Part shown: positions 21,190 to 32,519 of the stretch, one piece after another
How positions within the stretch are numbered: the stretch's first letter is position 1
Layout of the letters: each line of letters opens with the position of its first letter
NCBI GenBank assembly: GCA_014529385.2
Contig: CM043964.1
Coordinates: 138,408,529-138,472,528 of the forward strand
Source: Adiantum capillus-veneris
Taxonomy: Eukaryota; Streptophyta; Polypodiopsida; Polypodiales; Pteridaceae
Direction of reading: 5' to 3'
Length of the DNA stretch: 64,000 nt
Program-made: the position numbers and the translations under genes
Notes under the pieces: model-generated
Database searches by the model: none
The model's input: the letters and a program-made list of their open reading frames with translations, nothing else
Told to the model about the DNA's origin: nothing

Positions 21190-22003
21190 CGAGGTGTCCA
21201 AAGTGATGACAGTTGGCGCATTGCTTTGAATTTTGGTGATTGTGGTGGCTTTGAAATTGCGACTTTCTTCCAGAATTATTGTGTTGTCGAGGAGGGCCCG
21301 AATGTTGAGGCTTCTTGCCGTTGTAAGGGCGTGAGTTTCTTGTCATAATGACAAGTGCTGTGGACTTCTGCGAGTTGCTAGTGTGTTCGTGAAGCGTTTC
21401 CTCCTGATGGATCTTGGCTACAAGATTTTATAGTTGCAAGTTAGCTATGGTGGCTTGTGTAGTGATAAAGGCTCTCCATGATGCAAGTAAAGAAGCCAAT
21501 AAGAGCATACTTTGAAGCTCTTCAGGGATGGCAAGCCTTGAGATAAGTACTTCATCTATAAGTATTTGCCATATCTCCAAAAACTTGGAGGATGATTGAC
21601 CCTTTTGCATGGTACTGTTTACCAATTTCTTGATCAGGGAAACTAGGTCAGTGTGCTCATAATTCTTCTCGAAGAACTTCCAAATGACGCTAGCAGTAGC
21701 TAGCTTTTTCACCATTTGGACCTGCCGATCTTGGCAATGGAGAATGAGCTCCATCTTGGCACTATTGTTTCTACTATGCCAAGTATTATAGGTGTCGATG
21801 AAGTATGTTGAATCTTTGTCTTCGGGGTCTTCCGGGTGTAAGGTTGCTCTTCGACTCCTGATGTGACGTCCCAAAGTTGCAGCTGCTTGAGGTAGAGTTC
21901 CATCTGAATCTTCCACACTTGGGTAGCTAGTGCCATTAAGCTTGTCGATAATGTAGCGGGGCTTGTAGGTGGATGTGGAAGATGAAGAAGCTAACTCGGC
22001 CAT
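21190..22003 (-). pseudogene. Copia gag, element E
   Basis: Start ATG at 22003; the frame opens MAELASSSSTSTYKPRYIID and KLNGTSYPS. It then shifts frame (WKIQMELYLKQLQLWDVTSG lies in another frame) and returns as the UBN2-type gag core KFFEKNYEHTDLVSLIKKLV. Downstream the zinc knuckle CANCHHFGHLAKDC (CX2CX4HX4C) lies at about 21180-21220 and is followed by a stop. Confidence 0.85.
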
Positions 22004-22107
22004 CTTTCGAGGTTCCGGATTCCTTGAAAAGAATGGAGGGTGAGGCTTCGAGTGTGGGCTAGAGAGATGGAATACTCTTAGCGCTAATTAGAAAAACTAA
22101 TCTTAAG

Positions 22108-22126
22108 TCCTATCGCTCTGATACCA
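22108..22126 (-). other. Primer-binding site of element E (initiator tRNA-Met type)
   Basis: The minus strand reads ATGGTATCAGAGCGATAGG directly after the 5' LTR. Confidence 0.92.
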
Positions 22127-22865
<739 letters not shown>

Positions 22866-22873
22866 CCCCCCTC

Positions 22874-22875
<2 letters not shown>

Positions 22876-22914
<39 letters not shown>
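22876..22914. repeat. (GA)n microsatellite
   Basis: Counterpart of 17545-17593 in the second duplicated unit, slightly shorter. Confidence 0.97.
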
Positions 22915-22919
<5 letters not shown>

Positions 22920-24180
22920 TACGAGGAGCATAGCTCGCGTCTGTGTGTGAGAGAAGCTCGAGATGGCTGCCGCTTTCACATCTGCGGCAGTAGCACACCA
23001 GACTTGGGAGATCGAGAACAACATAGTGTCTCTGGAAGGAGGTGCAGAGTCAGACTCCATGTATATTTATGATGAGGCAGGGCAAGCACTGATTCAACAG
23101 AAACCATGGTTGCAAGAGCCCCACTACTTCAAGAATGTGAGAATTTCAGCCCTTGCCCTCCTCAAGATGGTCATGCATGCACGCGCAGGTGGTGCGATCG
23201 AGGTGATGGGTATCATGCAGGGCAAGACTGAAGGTGACACTATCATTGTCGTGGATGCCTTAGTTCTTCCTGTTGAAGGTACCGAAGCTCGTGTTGAGGC
23301 TCAGGCTGATACTTATGAATATATGGTGGAATACTCTCAGACTAACAAGAAGGTAGGGCGGCTTGAGAACGTTGTGAGCTGGTACCATTCTCACCCTGGT
23401 TATAGCTGCTGTCTTTATGTAAAATACACAACTGCAAAATCAGGAATACCAGGAACCTTTCTTGGCAGTTGTCATTGATCCTACACGAACAGTGTCTGCT
23501 GGGAAAGTTGAAATTGGAGCATTTCCCACTTATCCAGGGTTATAAACCTCCAGATGAACAACCCTCTGAGTATCAGACCATCCCTCTCAACAAGATCAAA
23601 TATTTTGGTGTCCATTGCAAGCAGTATTATCCGCTAGACATCACGTACTTCGCGTCGTCCTTAGATTCACTTCTGGATATTCTTTGGAATAAGTACTGGG
23701 TGAACACACTTTCATCCTCTCCTAGCACATTCGGGCCGCGTTGGAACATTTTTTCCTCCGCACGAGAAGAAAGAGGAGTCCCAGCTATCTGAGGTTAACA
23801 GGATAGTAGCAAAATCACAGTAGAGCAAGTTCATGGGCTTATGCCCCAGGTTATCAAAGACACCCTGTTTAATTCAGTTTCTCTTTCCACAGCTTCCACA
23901 TTAACTATGCTTGATGGACTTGGACCAGAGCCTATGGTGAGGCTTAGTCTTTTGAACATCTGCCACAGCAGCGCCTTTTCGTGGAGTAAACCATGGGGCC
24001 ATCGCCAAGCGGAAGAATTTTCCAAGTTGAAACAAACTTGAAGAGTTCTGGAGTTATTGAATACACAATTACTGCCTTTGCAACTCTGTGAATCACCTCT
24101 TTCTTGCTTGTACATGGTATACGGCAGGTGCTGCAAAATGACCAAGCATCACAAGAAGTTTTGGACAGATTCTCACAATA
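22915..24180 (+). pseudogene. CSN5 (COP9 signalosome subunit 5) retrocopy 2
   Basis: From ATG at 22963 the frame gives VAHQTWEIENNIVSLEGGAE, HYFKNVRISALALLKMVMHA, GAIEVMGIMQGKTEGDTIIV and [16 protein letters not shown]. The JAMM residues E and HSHPG survive here, unlike in copy 1. The frame breaks right after HSHPG: the segment with the third metal ligand Asp is scrambled, and [14 protein letters not shown] continues in another frame. [32 protein letters not shown] and HGLMPQVIKDTLFN follow with more shifts. The C-terminus and some 3' UTR-like sequence reach about 24180. It is an intronless, nonfunctional copy of the cullin deneddylase. Confidence 0.9.
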
Positions 24181-24204
24181 ATTCCCACATTATGACTTAC
24201 CTCA

Positions 24205-24282
24205 ACATCATGAGCTTCTGTGAGGGAGGCACGGCATACCTAGCTAGGTATGCGGTGCCTCCCGAACAGAAGCTCATGATGT
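24205..24282. repeat. 78-bp near-perfect palindrome
   Basis: The left arm 24205-24243 (from ACATCATGAGCTTCTGT to CATACCTAG) is the reverse complement of the right arm 24244-24282 apart from three positions. There is no loop. Either strand would fold into one long hairpin. It sits about 25 bp past the last sequence I assign to the CSN5 copy. It could be a foldback scar, the relic of a small inverted-repeat element, or a hairpin RNA source. Confidence 0.93.
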
Positions 24283-24680
24283 TATGCATTGTATGAAAAA
24301 CACTGAAAAAAGCTCCCTTTTCCTACATGAGAAAATTTCTAAATCTTCTTGTGCATGTAGCCAACTGCTCTCTTATGATTATAGGTGTACAGTTACATTC
24401 AAAGCTTTCACTTCCTTGAGTCAGGAACTGACAACATGTGTGAAGTATTCCAGAAGATGGTCGAGCTCACGACTTGGTTTCGAATTTCAATGCGAAGGTT
24501 CACTGGCTAGAGCATGTTTTTGTAGGAAGTTAATGCACTTGGTGCATCCATTGGATGCCACTTCTTATGAACACACAGCAGTGGGCACATGCAGTTTCTT
24601 TCTTTGAGCATGTAATTTTGCTAATGTAGGTAGGTAGGCAGCGTTTCGTTGATGGATTTTGGGTGGCATGTCATATGAAT

Positions 24681-24683
<3 letters not shown>

Positions 24684-24713
<30 letters not shown>
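24684..24713. repeat. (GA)n microsatellite
   Basis: Fifteen GA units between the palindrome region and a PPR pseudogene. Confidence 0.97.
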
Positions 24714-24714
<1 letters not shown>

Positions 24715-24779
24715 GTGGCAGCTGACTTAGGCACGACACTAGCATGCAATGGAGCTACTTGTGGATTACTTGAAAATAA

Positions 24780-25440
24780 CACAGACTTAGCCAACACGTT
24801 AGTCAATACGTATGACAAGTGTGGTGCACTTGTTCGAGCGCGATGACAAGCGTCCTATGTGGAATGTTGTCTCTTGGAGTGCATTGATTGTGGGATATGC
24901 CCAACAAAGGTAGGGCCAGGAAGCTCTGGCATGTTTTCAATAGATGCAAAGAGAGTTCATCTCTCCAAATGCAATCACCTACATGTGCAACTTGAAGACA
25001 TGTGGCTTCATGCAAGCTATTGGTATGGGCAAAGGAGTTCACAATGATATTGTTAGTCAGGGACTTTTGACAGAAAACACCGTGCTTGGCATTGCCTTGG
25101 TCGACATGTATGCCAAATGTGGTGTACTTCATAAAGCACAAAAAGTGCTTGAGGAACTTCCTGTCTTGGATTGTGAGATATGCCCAACAGAGGCAGGGCC
25201 AGGAAGCAAGCTCTGGGCTGTTTTCAGCAGATGCAAAGAGAGGGAAGCTCTCCAAATACAATCACATACGCTTGTATCTTGAAGGCATGTGTCATTATGC
25301 AAGATGTTGATATGGGCAAAAGAATTCACGATGATAATGTTAGTTGGGGGCTGTTGAAAAAAAACGTTGTACTTGGCATTCCCTTGGTTGACATGTATGC
25401 CAAATGTGGTGTACTTGATAAAGCACTCTTTGTCGAGAGA
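24780..25440 (+). pseudogene. PLS-class PPR pseudogene
   Basis: Plus-strand PPR text in broken frames: EFISPNAITYMCNLKTCGFM, IGMGKGVHNDIVSQGLLTEN, GIALVDMYAKCGVLHKAQKV and, in another frame, ALGCFQQMQREGSSPNTITY. The modules resemble those at 1-1200 closely enough to suggest a recent common source. Stops and a deletion in the S-type repeat near 25170 disable it. The PPR text stops at about 25440. Confidence 0.88.
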
Positions 25441-25548
25441 GCATATATACTGCTCGAGTCATGGTGCTCTTGGTGGTGGTAGCCTTGCCTAGGAAACTCA
25501 TTCGGGTCCGCTGGTTGTAGGTTTGGTGGTGGATGCTATAGAAGCCGT

Positions 25549-25630
25549 CATATATTTGAAGACACAAGTGTTGCATAGTAGGATAGTGTCATATAATTGA
25601 AGACACAAGGGTTGCATAGCACGATAGTGT
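25549..25630. repeat. Two-copy 41-bp tandem duplication
   Basis: TCATATATTTGAAGACACAA at 25549 returns as TCATATAATTGAAGACACAA at 25590, with the shared tail TTGCATAGnAnGATAGTG. Confidence 0.85.
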
Positions 25631-25639
25631 AGGTGCTTA

Positions 25640-27800
25640 GATGCTCGCAATGTATGTGGCTCCATCAAAGGGTAATGGGGTGGGTGCACGGAGGGAAAGT
25701 GAGGACTTCGAATACTTTGGAGCAAGAAGAGGGGGGCGATGGAACCATGTACCACTACCTTGGTGAAGGTAAAAACCTCTTTTTTTTGCACGTGTGCGCG
25801 TGCGTACAGACACATCTGATTCATTTTATTTCTATGCAGCACTGGTTTTGTTTTCACAAGGCAGGGCAATATTGGCTACATAAGCAAACATAGACAGGAA
25901 GAGAATGAGTCTTTCTTTTGTGAGCTCACTTAAAGACTTTCCTAAGTACAAGGATTTGTGCCAAGGCAACATGATACATGCTAATAATTAGGATAGTGGT
26001 AGAACAACATTAGAAAGGTTTAGGAGCCGATCCATCCAAGATTGTGCTTTGATGCAGATGACCAATACCAAAGATACACTTCTTCTGTATTTTAATTTTT
26101 CTATGTGATCTCAAAAGTACTTAAATTTTATCATGTACACATTTAAGTAATGAATTCACATCATTTTTATGGAAAAGATTGTAGATGAAGGTGATAAGGG
26201 TCGAAGTATTTTTGTGAAGCCCAACAAAGGAATAGATAGACAATACACCACGGCATGGCAACTTGGAACAATACATGTCTTCATAAAACATCGGTAATGA
26301 GTTCTTTCTTGTACAGCTGTAGTATTTTTTCAATAAGAAAGTCCCTCCAATACTGGAGAATAAGCACAAGGCCCCCCTTCAACATTGTGAAGGATTAAAA
26401 GTGTTGACACCAATGTTTTTGTAAAGCTTGCTCTCCGTTTTTATAGTCCTTTCAAGATTTTTGTTGTTATTAATGATGTTTCATTTTGTTTAAATTTACC
26501 TTAACACTGGCACATTCACAATGTCTTCCATATTAGTCTTTTACAACCCTTCCAAGGATCCCTACCTACACATCGCATTTATGAAGACACCTTCTCTTGT
26601 AGATAAAGAGCAACTCATTCCTGCACAAATAGTTGACATAAGACCACTACCGCATGCACTAGCATGGTTTATAACTGCTATTTTTTTTACTTTTAAAGGC
26701 CATCCTAGAGAAGATGCTAAATGAATGCCTGATTTTTTTTTTCAAAACTTTTTAGATCTTCTTTACATTTTCATCACTCACGTCCTACTTGATTCTCTCT
26801 TGAGCAATTGAGGACAATTGCTATCCATGGTGGAAGGGATGTTATGGTATTGGACATCCTCCTGTTGTATATGGTTAGCATTACAATTGGGATAGCTAGC
26901 GTATAATGGTTAATTACTGTGTTGTTTTTATTTTTAACTAATAGTGAGTTGATGCTGTATAGATTGAAACTCTGAGAACTAAAGAAAAGGCACCGACAGT
27001 AAAACCAATAATGTTTCTCGGCCATTTATTTTTGTATAGTATTCTAGTTATTTTTCAATAAGCTTATATGGCTCCGTTGTACAAATTCAGTGAGAACCTA
27101 CTCTATGAAGGGTCATGCAGTAAGTGATAAGTATCATCTCTTCTCTTATGCTAAGATGTGTTTAGTAATTGTCTCAACAACTTCTTCTGTTACATGCTAT
27201 CACCATCATATTTATTTTCTTGTATGTATGTGTGTATAGTGTCCTTGACTATTTGTATTTGTACTTGACTAAGGGAGAGATGGTGAAAGCTTCATGGGTG
27301 TGTGTGTGTGAGGGAAGTTTGAAGAATTTTAGCATCCATTTTTTCGATCTCCCAACAAAATTACGACCACCCATTCGCGTGGCATTGTACACGATGCAAT
27401 GGATGTATTCCTATCACATAATCTCATGGAATTTCTCTGCAACACAACCAACCGGTGCACATCCCATTATCTCTCATCAAGAATCCACTATGTCATCCAA
27501 CTAAGCCTCTGAAAACTCGTACACTGCATCGATTTAACGCTCAATGCTAGTCAATAGCTGGCTCCCCAACTGTGACATTGTGAATGGCCATGCATTGATC
27601 GTATCTTCAAGGTCAGGAGTTGGGGGGCAGTCTCCATGTGTTGTCCATATGCTAGCCTTTCCTCACCGGAATTCATGGCAACCCAAGCTCCAATGGAAAC
27701 ACATACATCAGTGCGAGGAATTGGATGGCGTACCGAACTTGGTGAAAACTACTCATGTAGAGCTGTTAGCAACCCTGGTGGCACTCCATGATTGGCACCC
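25640..27800. other. No recognisable gene
   Basis: AT-rich sequence with only short unconnected frames. The lower end (27200-27800) may include further degraded sequence downstream of the helicase fragment, but I cannot align it by eye. Confidence 0.5.
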
Positions 27801-27809
27801 CCTTTTCCC

Positions 27810-28172
27810 GACTTTTGATGGCTAGGAATGACTCTCTAGTGACCATTTCCTACTTGTTCAGTAGCCCAAGGAGGACTACACTATGTTTTGTTCTTTCATG
27901 TGCTTCATCAAGCATGATAACAAAAGACACTAAGAGTTGGCTATCCATGAGCACTTCTCTCAAAATCATTCCATCTAATGTAACATGATGACTATCTCAA
28001 CCTTTAGGCCTCGTACAATTCCCAAACCTATCTGCGTAACCAATATCTTTATCAAGCACGCACCCAAACTCTTTAGGAACCCTCTTGGCTATAGACATTG
28101 TGGCCACTCTTCCAGGTTGTGTGCAATTGATCTTTCCTTTTGTTGTGTACCCTGATACTCTTAAATAATCCT
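27810..28172 (-). pseudogene. DEAH-box RNA helicase fragment (processed-type)
   Basis: The minus strand reads SGYTTKGKINCTQPGRVATM, SIAKRVPKEFGCVLDKDIGY and ADRFGNCTRPK. After a frame change it continues [20 protein letters not shown] and [19 protein letters not shown]. This matches motif Ia (TQPRRVAA, here TQPGRVAT), motif Ib and motif II (DEAHER, codons at 27898-27909) of the DEAH splicing-helicase family (PRP2/PRP16/PRP22 type). The Walker A part is missing: the upstream end at 28172 is fused directly to PPR sequence. The motifs run together without introns, suggesting a retrocopied fragment. Confidence 0.85.
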
Positions 28173-28245
28173 TCAGGCATAAGTCATCGCATTTGGAGAT
28201 AAGCCCTCACTTCATATCACATTTGATACATGATGCAAAGCTTTG
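28173..28245 (-). pseudogene. PPR fragment joined to the helicase fragment
   Basis: The minus strand carries an MKxGLxPNAMTYA-like module: TTCAGGCATAAGTCATCGCA on the plus strand matches the antisense PPR text of 14109-15835. It is directly continuous with the helicase fragment at 27810-28172. Confidence 0.7.
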
Positions 28246-28254
28246 GACCTTCCG

Positions 28255-28430
28255 TATTATCATAATGACTTCTCTTTTAGCAAGATGCATCCAATACGTG
28301 CATGGCAAAGAAGCTCTAAATTGTTTCCATTTGATACAAAGAAAGGGCCTCTCTTTGATACAATCACCTACTGTTGCACCTTTAAGGCATGTGTGACATT
28401 TTTCAAGACATGCCTTCCAACATTTGCATA
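28255..28430 (+). pseudogene. PPR fragment, plus strand
   Basis: Reads ARCIQYVHGKEALNCFHLIQ and RKGLSL, then in a second frame DTITYCCTFKACVTFFKT. This is one PPR module with a frameshift. With the adjacent antisense piece it makes a head-to-head pair of PPR scraps. Confidence 0.75.
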
Positions 28431-28801
28431 GGCAATTTGTGCTTCATGTGTAGAAACTGGTTTCTTGCAATGAATTGGTTCTAGGATATGTCCAATTGGG
28501 GTATGGCCACCAAGCAACAAGCTATTTAAGCAAATGCAACATAACAATTTTTCTCTAGATAATAATTTCTTTGGGATGTTTTCTCTAGAATTGCAGTTTT
28601 GTAGGGTTTTGTGAACATTCAAGGAGAGCAAGGAAGCTCGATGTTGTCTTGGTTTGATGCAAAGTGAGTTTTTGTTGAAATTCCTCTATGGAAAGTGGTC
28701 TCTTGTGATATCCTTGGGATGCATTGTAAGTGTGATACCCGATAGGTTCAAGTAAATCTTATTGTTGCTAGAATCAATGACGCAAAATGAATGAATGAAT
28801 G

Positions 28802-28804
<3 letters not shown>

Positions 28805-28884
<80 letters not shown>
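28805..28884. repeat. (GA)n microsatellite with (GAAT)n lead
   Basis: About 40 GA units preceded by four GAAT units; one of the longest pure GA runs in the window. Confidence 0.97.
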
Positions 28885-28887
<3 letters not shown>

Positions 28888-29184
28888 GGGGTGGGAGTGG
28901 ATAACAACATGGTTTTTATTCCAGATAGGAGCAAATAATCCTGCTACCCGCTGATAAGAGCATTGAAATACATGCTCACAAGGGGACCACACAGACCAAT
29001 AACCCTTGGACTATTTACATTGGATGAGGTGTGAAGCAAGGGTTATTCCACTTTCGACCATCTATGCTTGCATTTTAAAGTTATCAGGGCAAAAAGATCT
29101 AGGTTTTTTTTTGGTGCTTCTTTGAATTTTTTCATACTCTATCAACACACTATGCAATGATGAAGAGATTTTGATGATTTGTTT

Positions 29185-29530
29185 AGGCCCCTATCAACTT
29201 CTTACATCATGCCGTTTGTCTTCAAAGTTGCAGTATAGGTGACTGCCTCCAAAAAACATTTCTTGCTTTGCATTCATTAAAATTGACCACGTCTTCTCTA
29301 TGCCTCCCGTCTTGTGCATATCCTTCAATCTATGCACTCTAAGAGATGGCATTTTGGACCTAACGCTCACATAGATTTGTAGTTTCTTGCATAATAGGTG
29401 ATTAAGAAAAGGTGATTGCATTTTGAGGGAAACCCTTGGTATTTTCCAAGAAAGGCCCATTGTTTCATGCCTCCTCCCATTTTTGGCTATACCTTGCAAT
29501 CAATCCACTCCAAGATACGACATTCTTGAC
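29185..29530 (-). pseudogene. Highly degraded PPR fragment
   Basis: The plus-strand text CAATCTATGCACTCTAAGAG near 29329 matches CAATCAATGCACTCCAAGAG of the better-preserved antisense PPR at 15220. The stretch around 29220-29300 aligns to the GCCTTCAAGATGCA...GCTTTGCAT module. It is older and more diverged than the other PPR copies. Confidence 0.7.
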
Positions 29531-30235
29531 ATAAAGTTTGTAGATATGAGGTTAAAACTTGATAATAATATGTTGATTTACTGAATTTCTTATGGAACAT
29601 TTTTCTCATATGCAATCAAAACAAAATAGGTTAGTGGTAGTCTTCTTGGGCTATACTTGGAAAGAGAAAACAAAGGCTTGCAAATACAAAGAATATAATG
29701 ATATCAAAAAATGTTTCAAACTCCATGCTCTAGCTATAGAGTCATGGTATTAGCTTCGCATCATTACTCTTCTTGCATACTTTGATAAGTCCTCATCTTA
29801 CAAAGGAACATATCCTACTTTCATCTACCACATCTTATCTATGTTGTTGCCATGCTTGTTATGCACTATTGGAAACAACACCATAAAGCCCTACCAATGG
29901 ATGCTTGACACCTACCGCCAACTTCTTGCTTGGAAGACGGTCTGTAGCCTTGCTGAAATCAATCGAAACTTTTCAACAGGGACCTCATGTCGATATAAGT
30001 AGCTACAAATATTGCTATCGCAATAAACTACATTAATTTGTTTTTGCCAATTTCTTCTTTGGTTATGGTGCTTGGATAGTGTCAATGTGAGAGAAAGAGA
30101 GAGCACAAATTAGAAAATGGATCTTCTTCTTGCCCTTTTTACCAAAATTCCTAGACAAGGTGCTGTCAATAGAAGAGAGAGAACAGGAGAGTCAACATGG
30201 CATCATGGAGTTTCGAGCCAAGATTCACAACAATT

Positions 30236-30236
30236 T

Positions 30237-30314
<78 letters not shown>
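30236..30314. repeat. Compound (TG)n(GA)n microsatellite
   Basis: TG repeats to 30260 pass directly into GA repeats to 30314. Confidence 0.97.
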
Positions 30315-30316
<2 letters not shown>

Positions 30317-30559
30317 CCAATCACCAAATGGATTGTTGTTCAGCAACCTACAAAGCCGATGGATCAAGGTGCAAATTGATGAGCACAAAGAGCTATGGTG
30401 ATTGTTGCATGCGTTGTTTGCAAGCAGCTCCTTGCCCCCTACATTTGTCTGTGTGCTAGATGATTCAAGCTCGCCCACATGAAATGCTCATCACCCATGG
30501 AAGTCTTTCAATATGTGATATACCATACAAAAACATTTACATTGATTTGAGAACCATAA

Positions 30560-30676
<117 letters not shown>

Positions 30677-31569
30677 CCTTGAGTTGGGTTTTTGAGTGAA
30701 GTGTATTAAGCTCTAGCTCAAACATACTGATCCTGGTGAAATAGCACAACTAAAAGTGCTATGTAGGTTCCAGAGCCTTACTGGCAATAATGTAAATTCA
30801 TGGTTTAGAACCTTCATCTATTATTTAAGAGACCCTTCATCTTATTATTTAAGGAACATTATTATTTAAGAGACCCTTCATCCTCTCTTGTGTGCTTGAA
30901 GGCTCAAAATTTTGAAGGTAAAGAAAGGCAAGTAGATGCTGGTGCAGTTTGAACTGCAGGAGGGCATGCACTTCAAAAGCCGCCCCTCCTACTCTAAGTC
31001 ATCTTTGCTCACATCCAACTACCGCTTTCTCATGCACCCAATGTTTTTAAATGCACCAAGTGGAAAGGCTGCATTCAACAAACCCGATCACGTTCTCAGT
31101 TCGCTCTCTTTAATATTGAAGTGGTAGCAAATGATCAAGGGCTACACTTTCTGTTTGCAAGGGAGGCCACTTTATTCATATGAGCATGCTGTGGGCTCTC
31201 AGTACGATTTCTTGTGTTGATATGGGTTCATGTTTTATCTCTCACCCAGTTGTGTGTGGAGGCAGGAAGTCAACATGCGCATCTTGCTATGGCCAGGAAG
31301 GGGATCGAGGGTGCGAGGAGAGTGGAGGACATTGGAAGGCTGTGAGTGGGGCCATCAATGTGAGAAGACCAGTCCCACCTTCATGAGTTCAAGAGAGAAA
31401 ATAGTTATGGAGACTCGATCGCTCCAAAGCATGATCGGATCTTGGTATTGGGAGGGAGAGCATCAGGGATGAGGTTATCATGAATCCCATGCCCTATTTT
31501 ACTATGCGTAGGAGGTTGGAATTTAAAAAGATGAAGAGGTGTACCTTTATATACATATGAATAAATCTG

Positions 31570-31990
31570 TGATAGAAATTGATGTATCCCAAAAACAAAC
31601 TAATTTTAGACATATTGGTTGGTACTCTGGCCTATTGGATACTTTGGATCTTATCTTTAGCCATCTCAACACCATTTTTGGACACATATTCCGGTAGCTG
31701 TCCCTTCCAGACCATGAATATTAATTTAAAGGGATTCAAACAGTTCCTCTTCTCTTTGCATTTGTCAAATACCATCTCTAGACATTGCATGTCTTCAGAC
31801 GAGAAGACATGCATCTTTCAAATACCATCTCGAGATGCATGTCTTCAAACAAGAAGATTGTGAAGTCTTCCACAAAAATTTCTAGAAACTTGTGCAAGAT
31901 CTTATTGAAAATATCCATCATACATTGTTGAAAGATTGTTGAGCATTATATAGACTAAATGACGTAACTAGATACATTAAAGCTCCCTAT
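31570..31990 (-). pseudogene. Ty3/gypsy reverse transcriptase remnant
   Basis: The minus strand reads QQCMMDIFNKILHKFLEIFV, EDFTIF, then HLEMVFDKCKEKRNCLNPFK and YVSKNGVEMAKDKIQSIQ. This is the RT segment from ATFQRxM through the catalytic box to the hinge (SKDGV...IQ). The catalytic FVDD is FVED. A short internal duplication repeats the MHLEM region (plus strand near 31770-31850). Confidence 0.8.
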
Positions 31991-32208
31991 TGAGCACATA
32001 TTTAGGAAAATAGGGAAAAATTCACAAATTTGGGACGATTCTTTGTGTCTCATGGACTTGAGGTAAGGGTGTATTGTGCTCGGTTGTTGCACATATGAAA
32101 ACCGTGATACAATGTTTACTGGATGCTTATGAATGTGCAAGATCCAATATGGTGCATTTTCAACAACAATACTATACACTAGAGTGTTTGCACATGATAG
32201 TTTACAAA

Positions 32209-32210
<2 letters not shown>

Positions 32211-32263
<53 letters not shown>
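32211..32263. repeat. (CA)n microsatellite
   Basis: About 26 CA units between the gypsy RT remnant and the DUF7869-type pseudogene. Confidence 0.97.
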
Positions 32264-32265
<2 letters not shown>

Positions 32266-32519
32266 AAAAGAAATTTTTCTTCCCACACATGATTCATTGA
32301 TTAAAAACTTAAAATGTAAGTTGCAAGCCAAAATTGGTAACTAAATTGAAAAAAACACGATTCATATGGAATGAGATTTCTTGAAGATTACAAAGGTGGG
32401 ATGCCAATATCAATGTTGATAATGACTCTAGCTATGGGTGGACTAATTTGAACCATTGCTAGAAGATTACACAGGTGAAAGGCCAATGATATGCAATCAT
32501 TCCTCCTCATTTGCGTTGC

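Noticed and set aside
24205-24282. Known microRNA precursor
   Set aside because: No loop, and the arms do not match any conserved plant miRNA that I recall; kept only as a palindrome.
25633-25893. Possible exon with GT splice site near 25768
   Set aside because: Only one short open stretch; no supporting homology.
28686-28992. Long frames of repeated Leu-Ser
   Set aside because: Translation of the (GA)n tract; not a protein.
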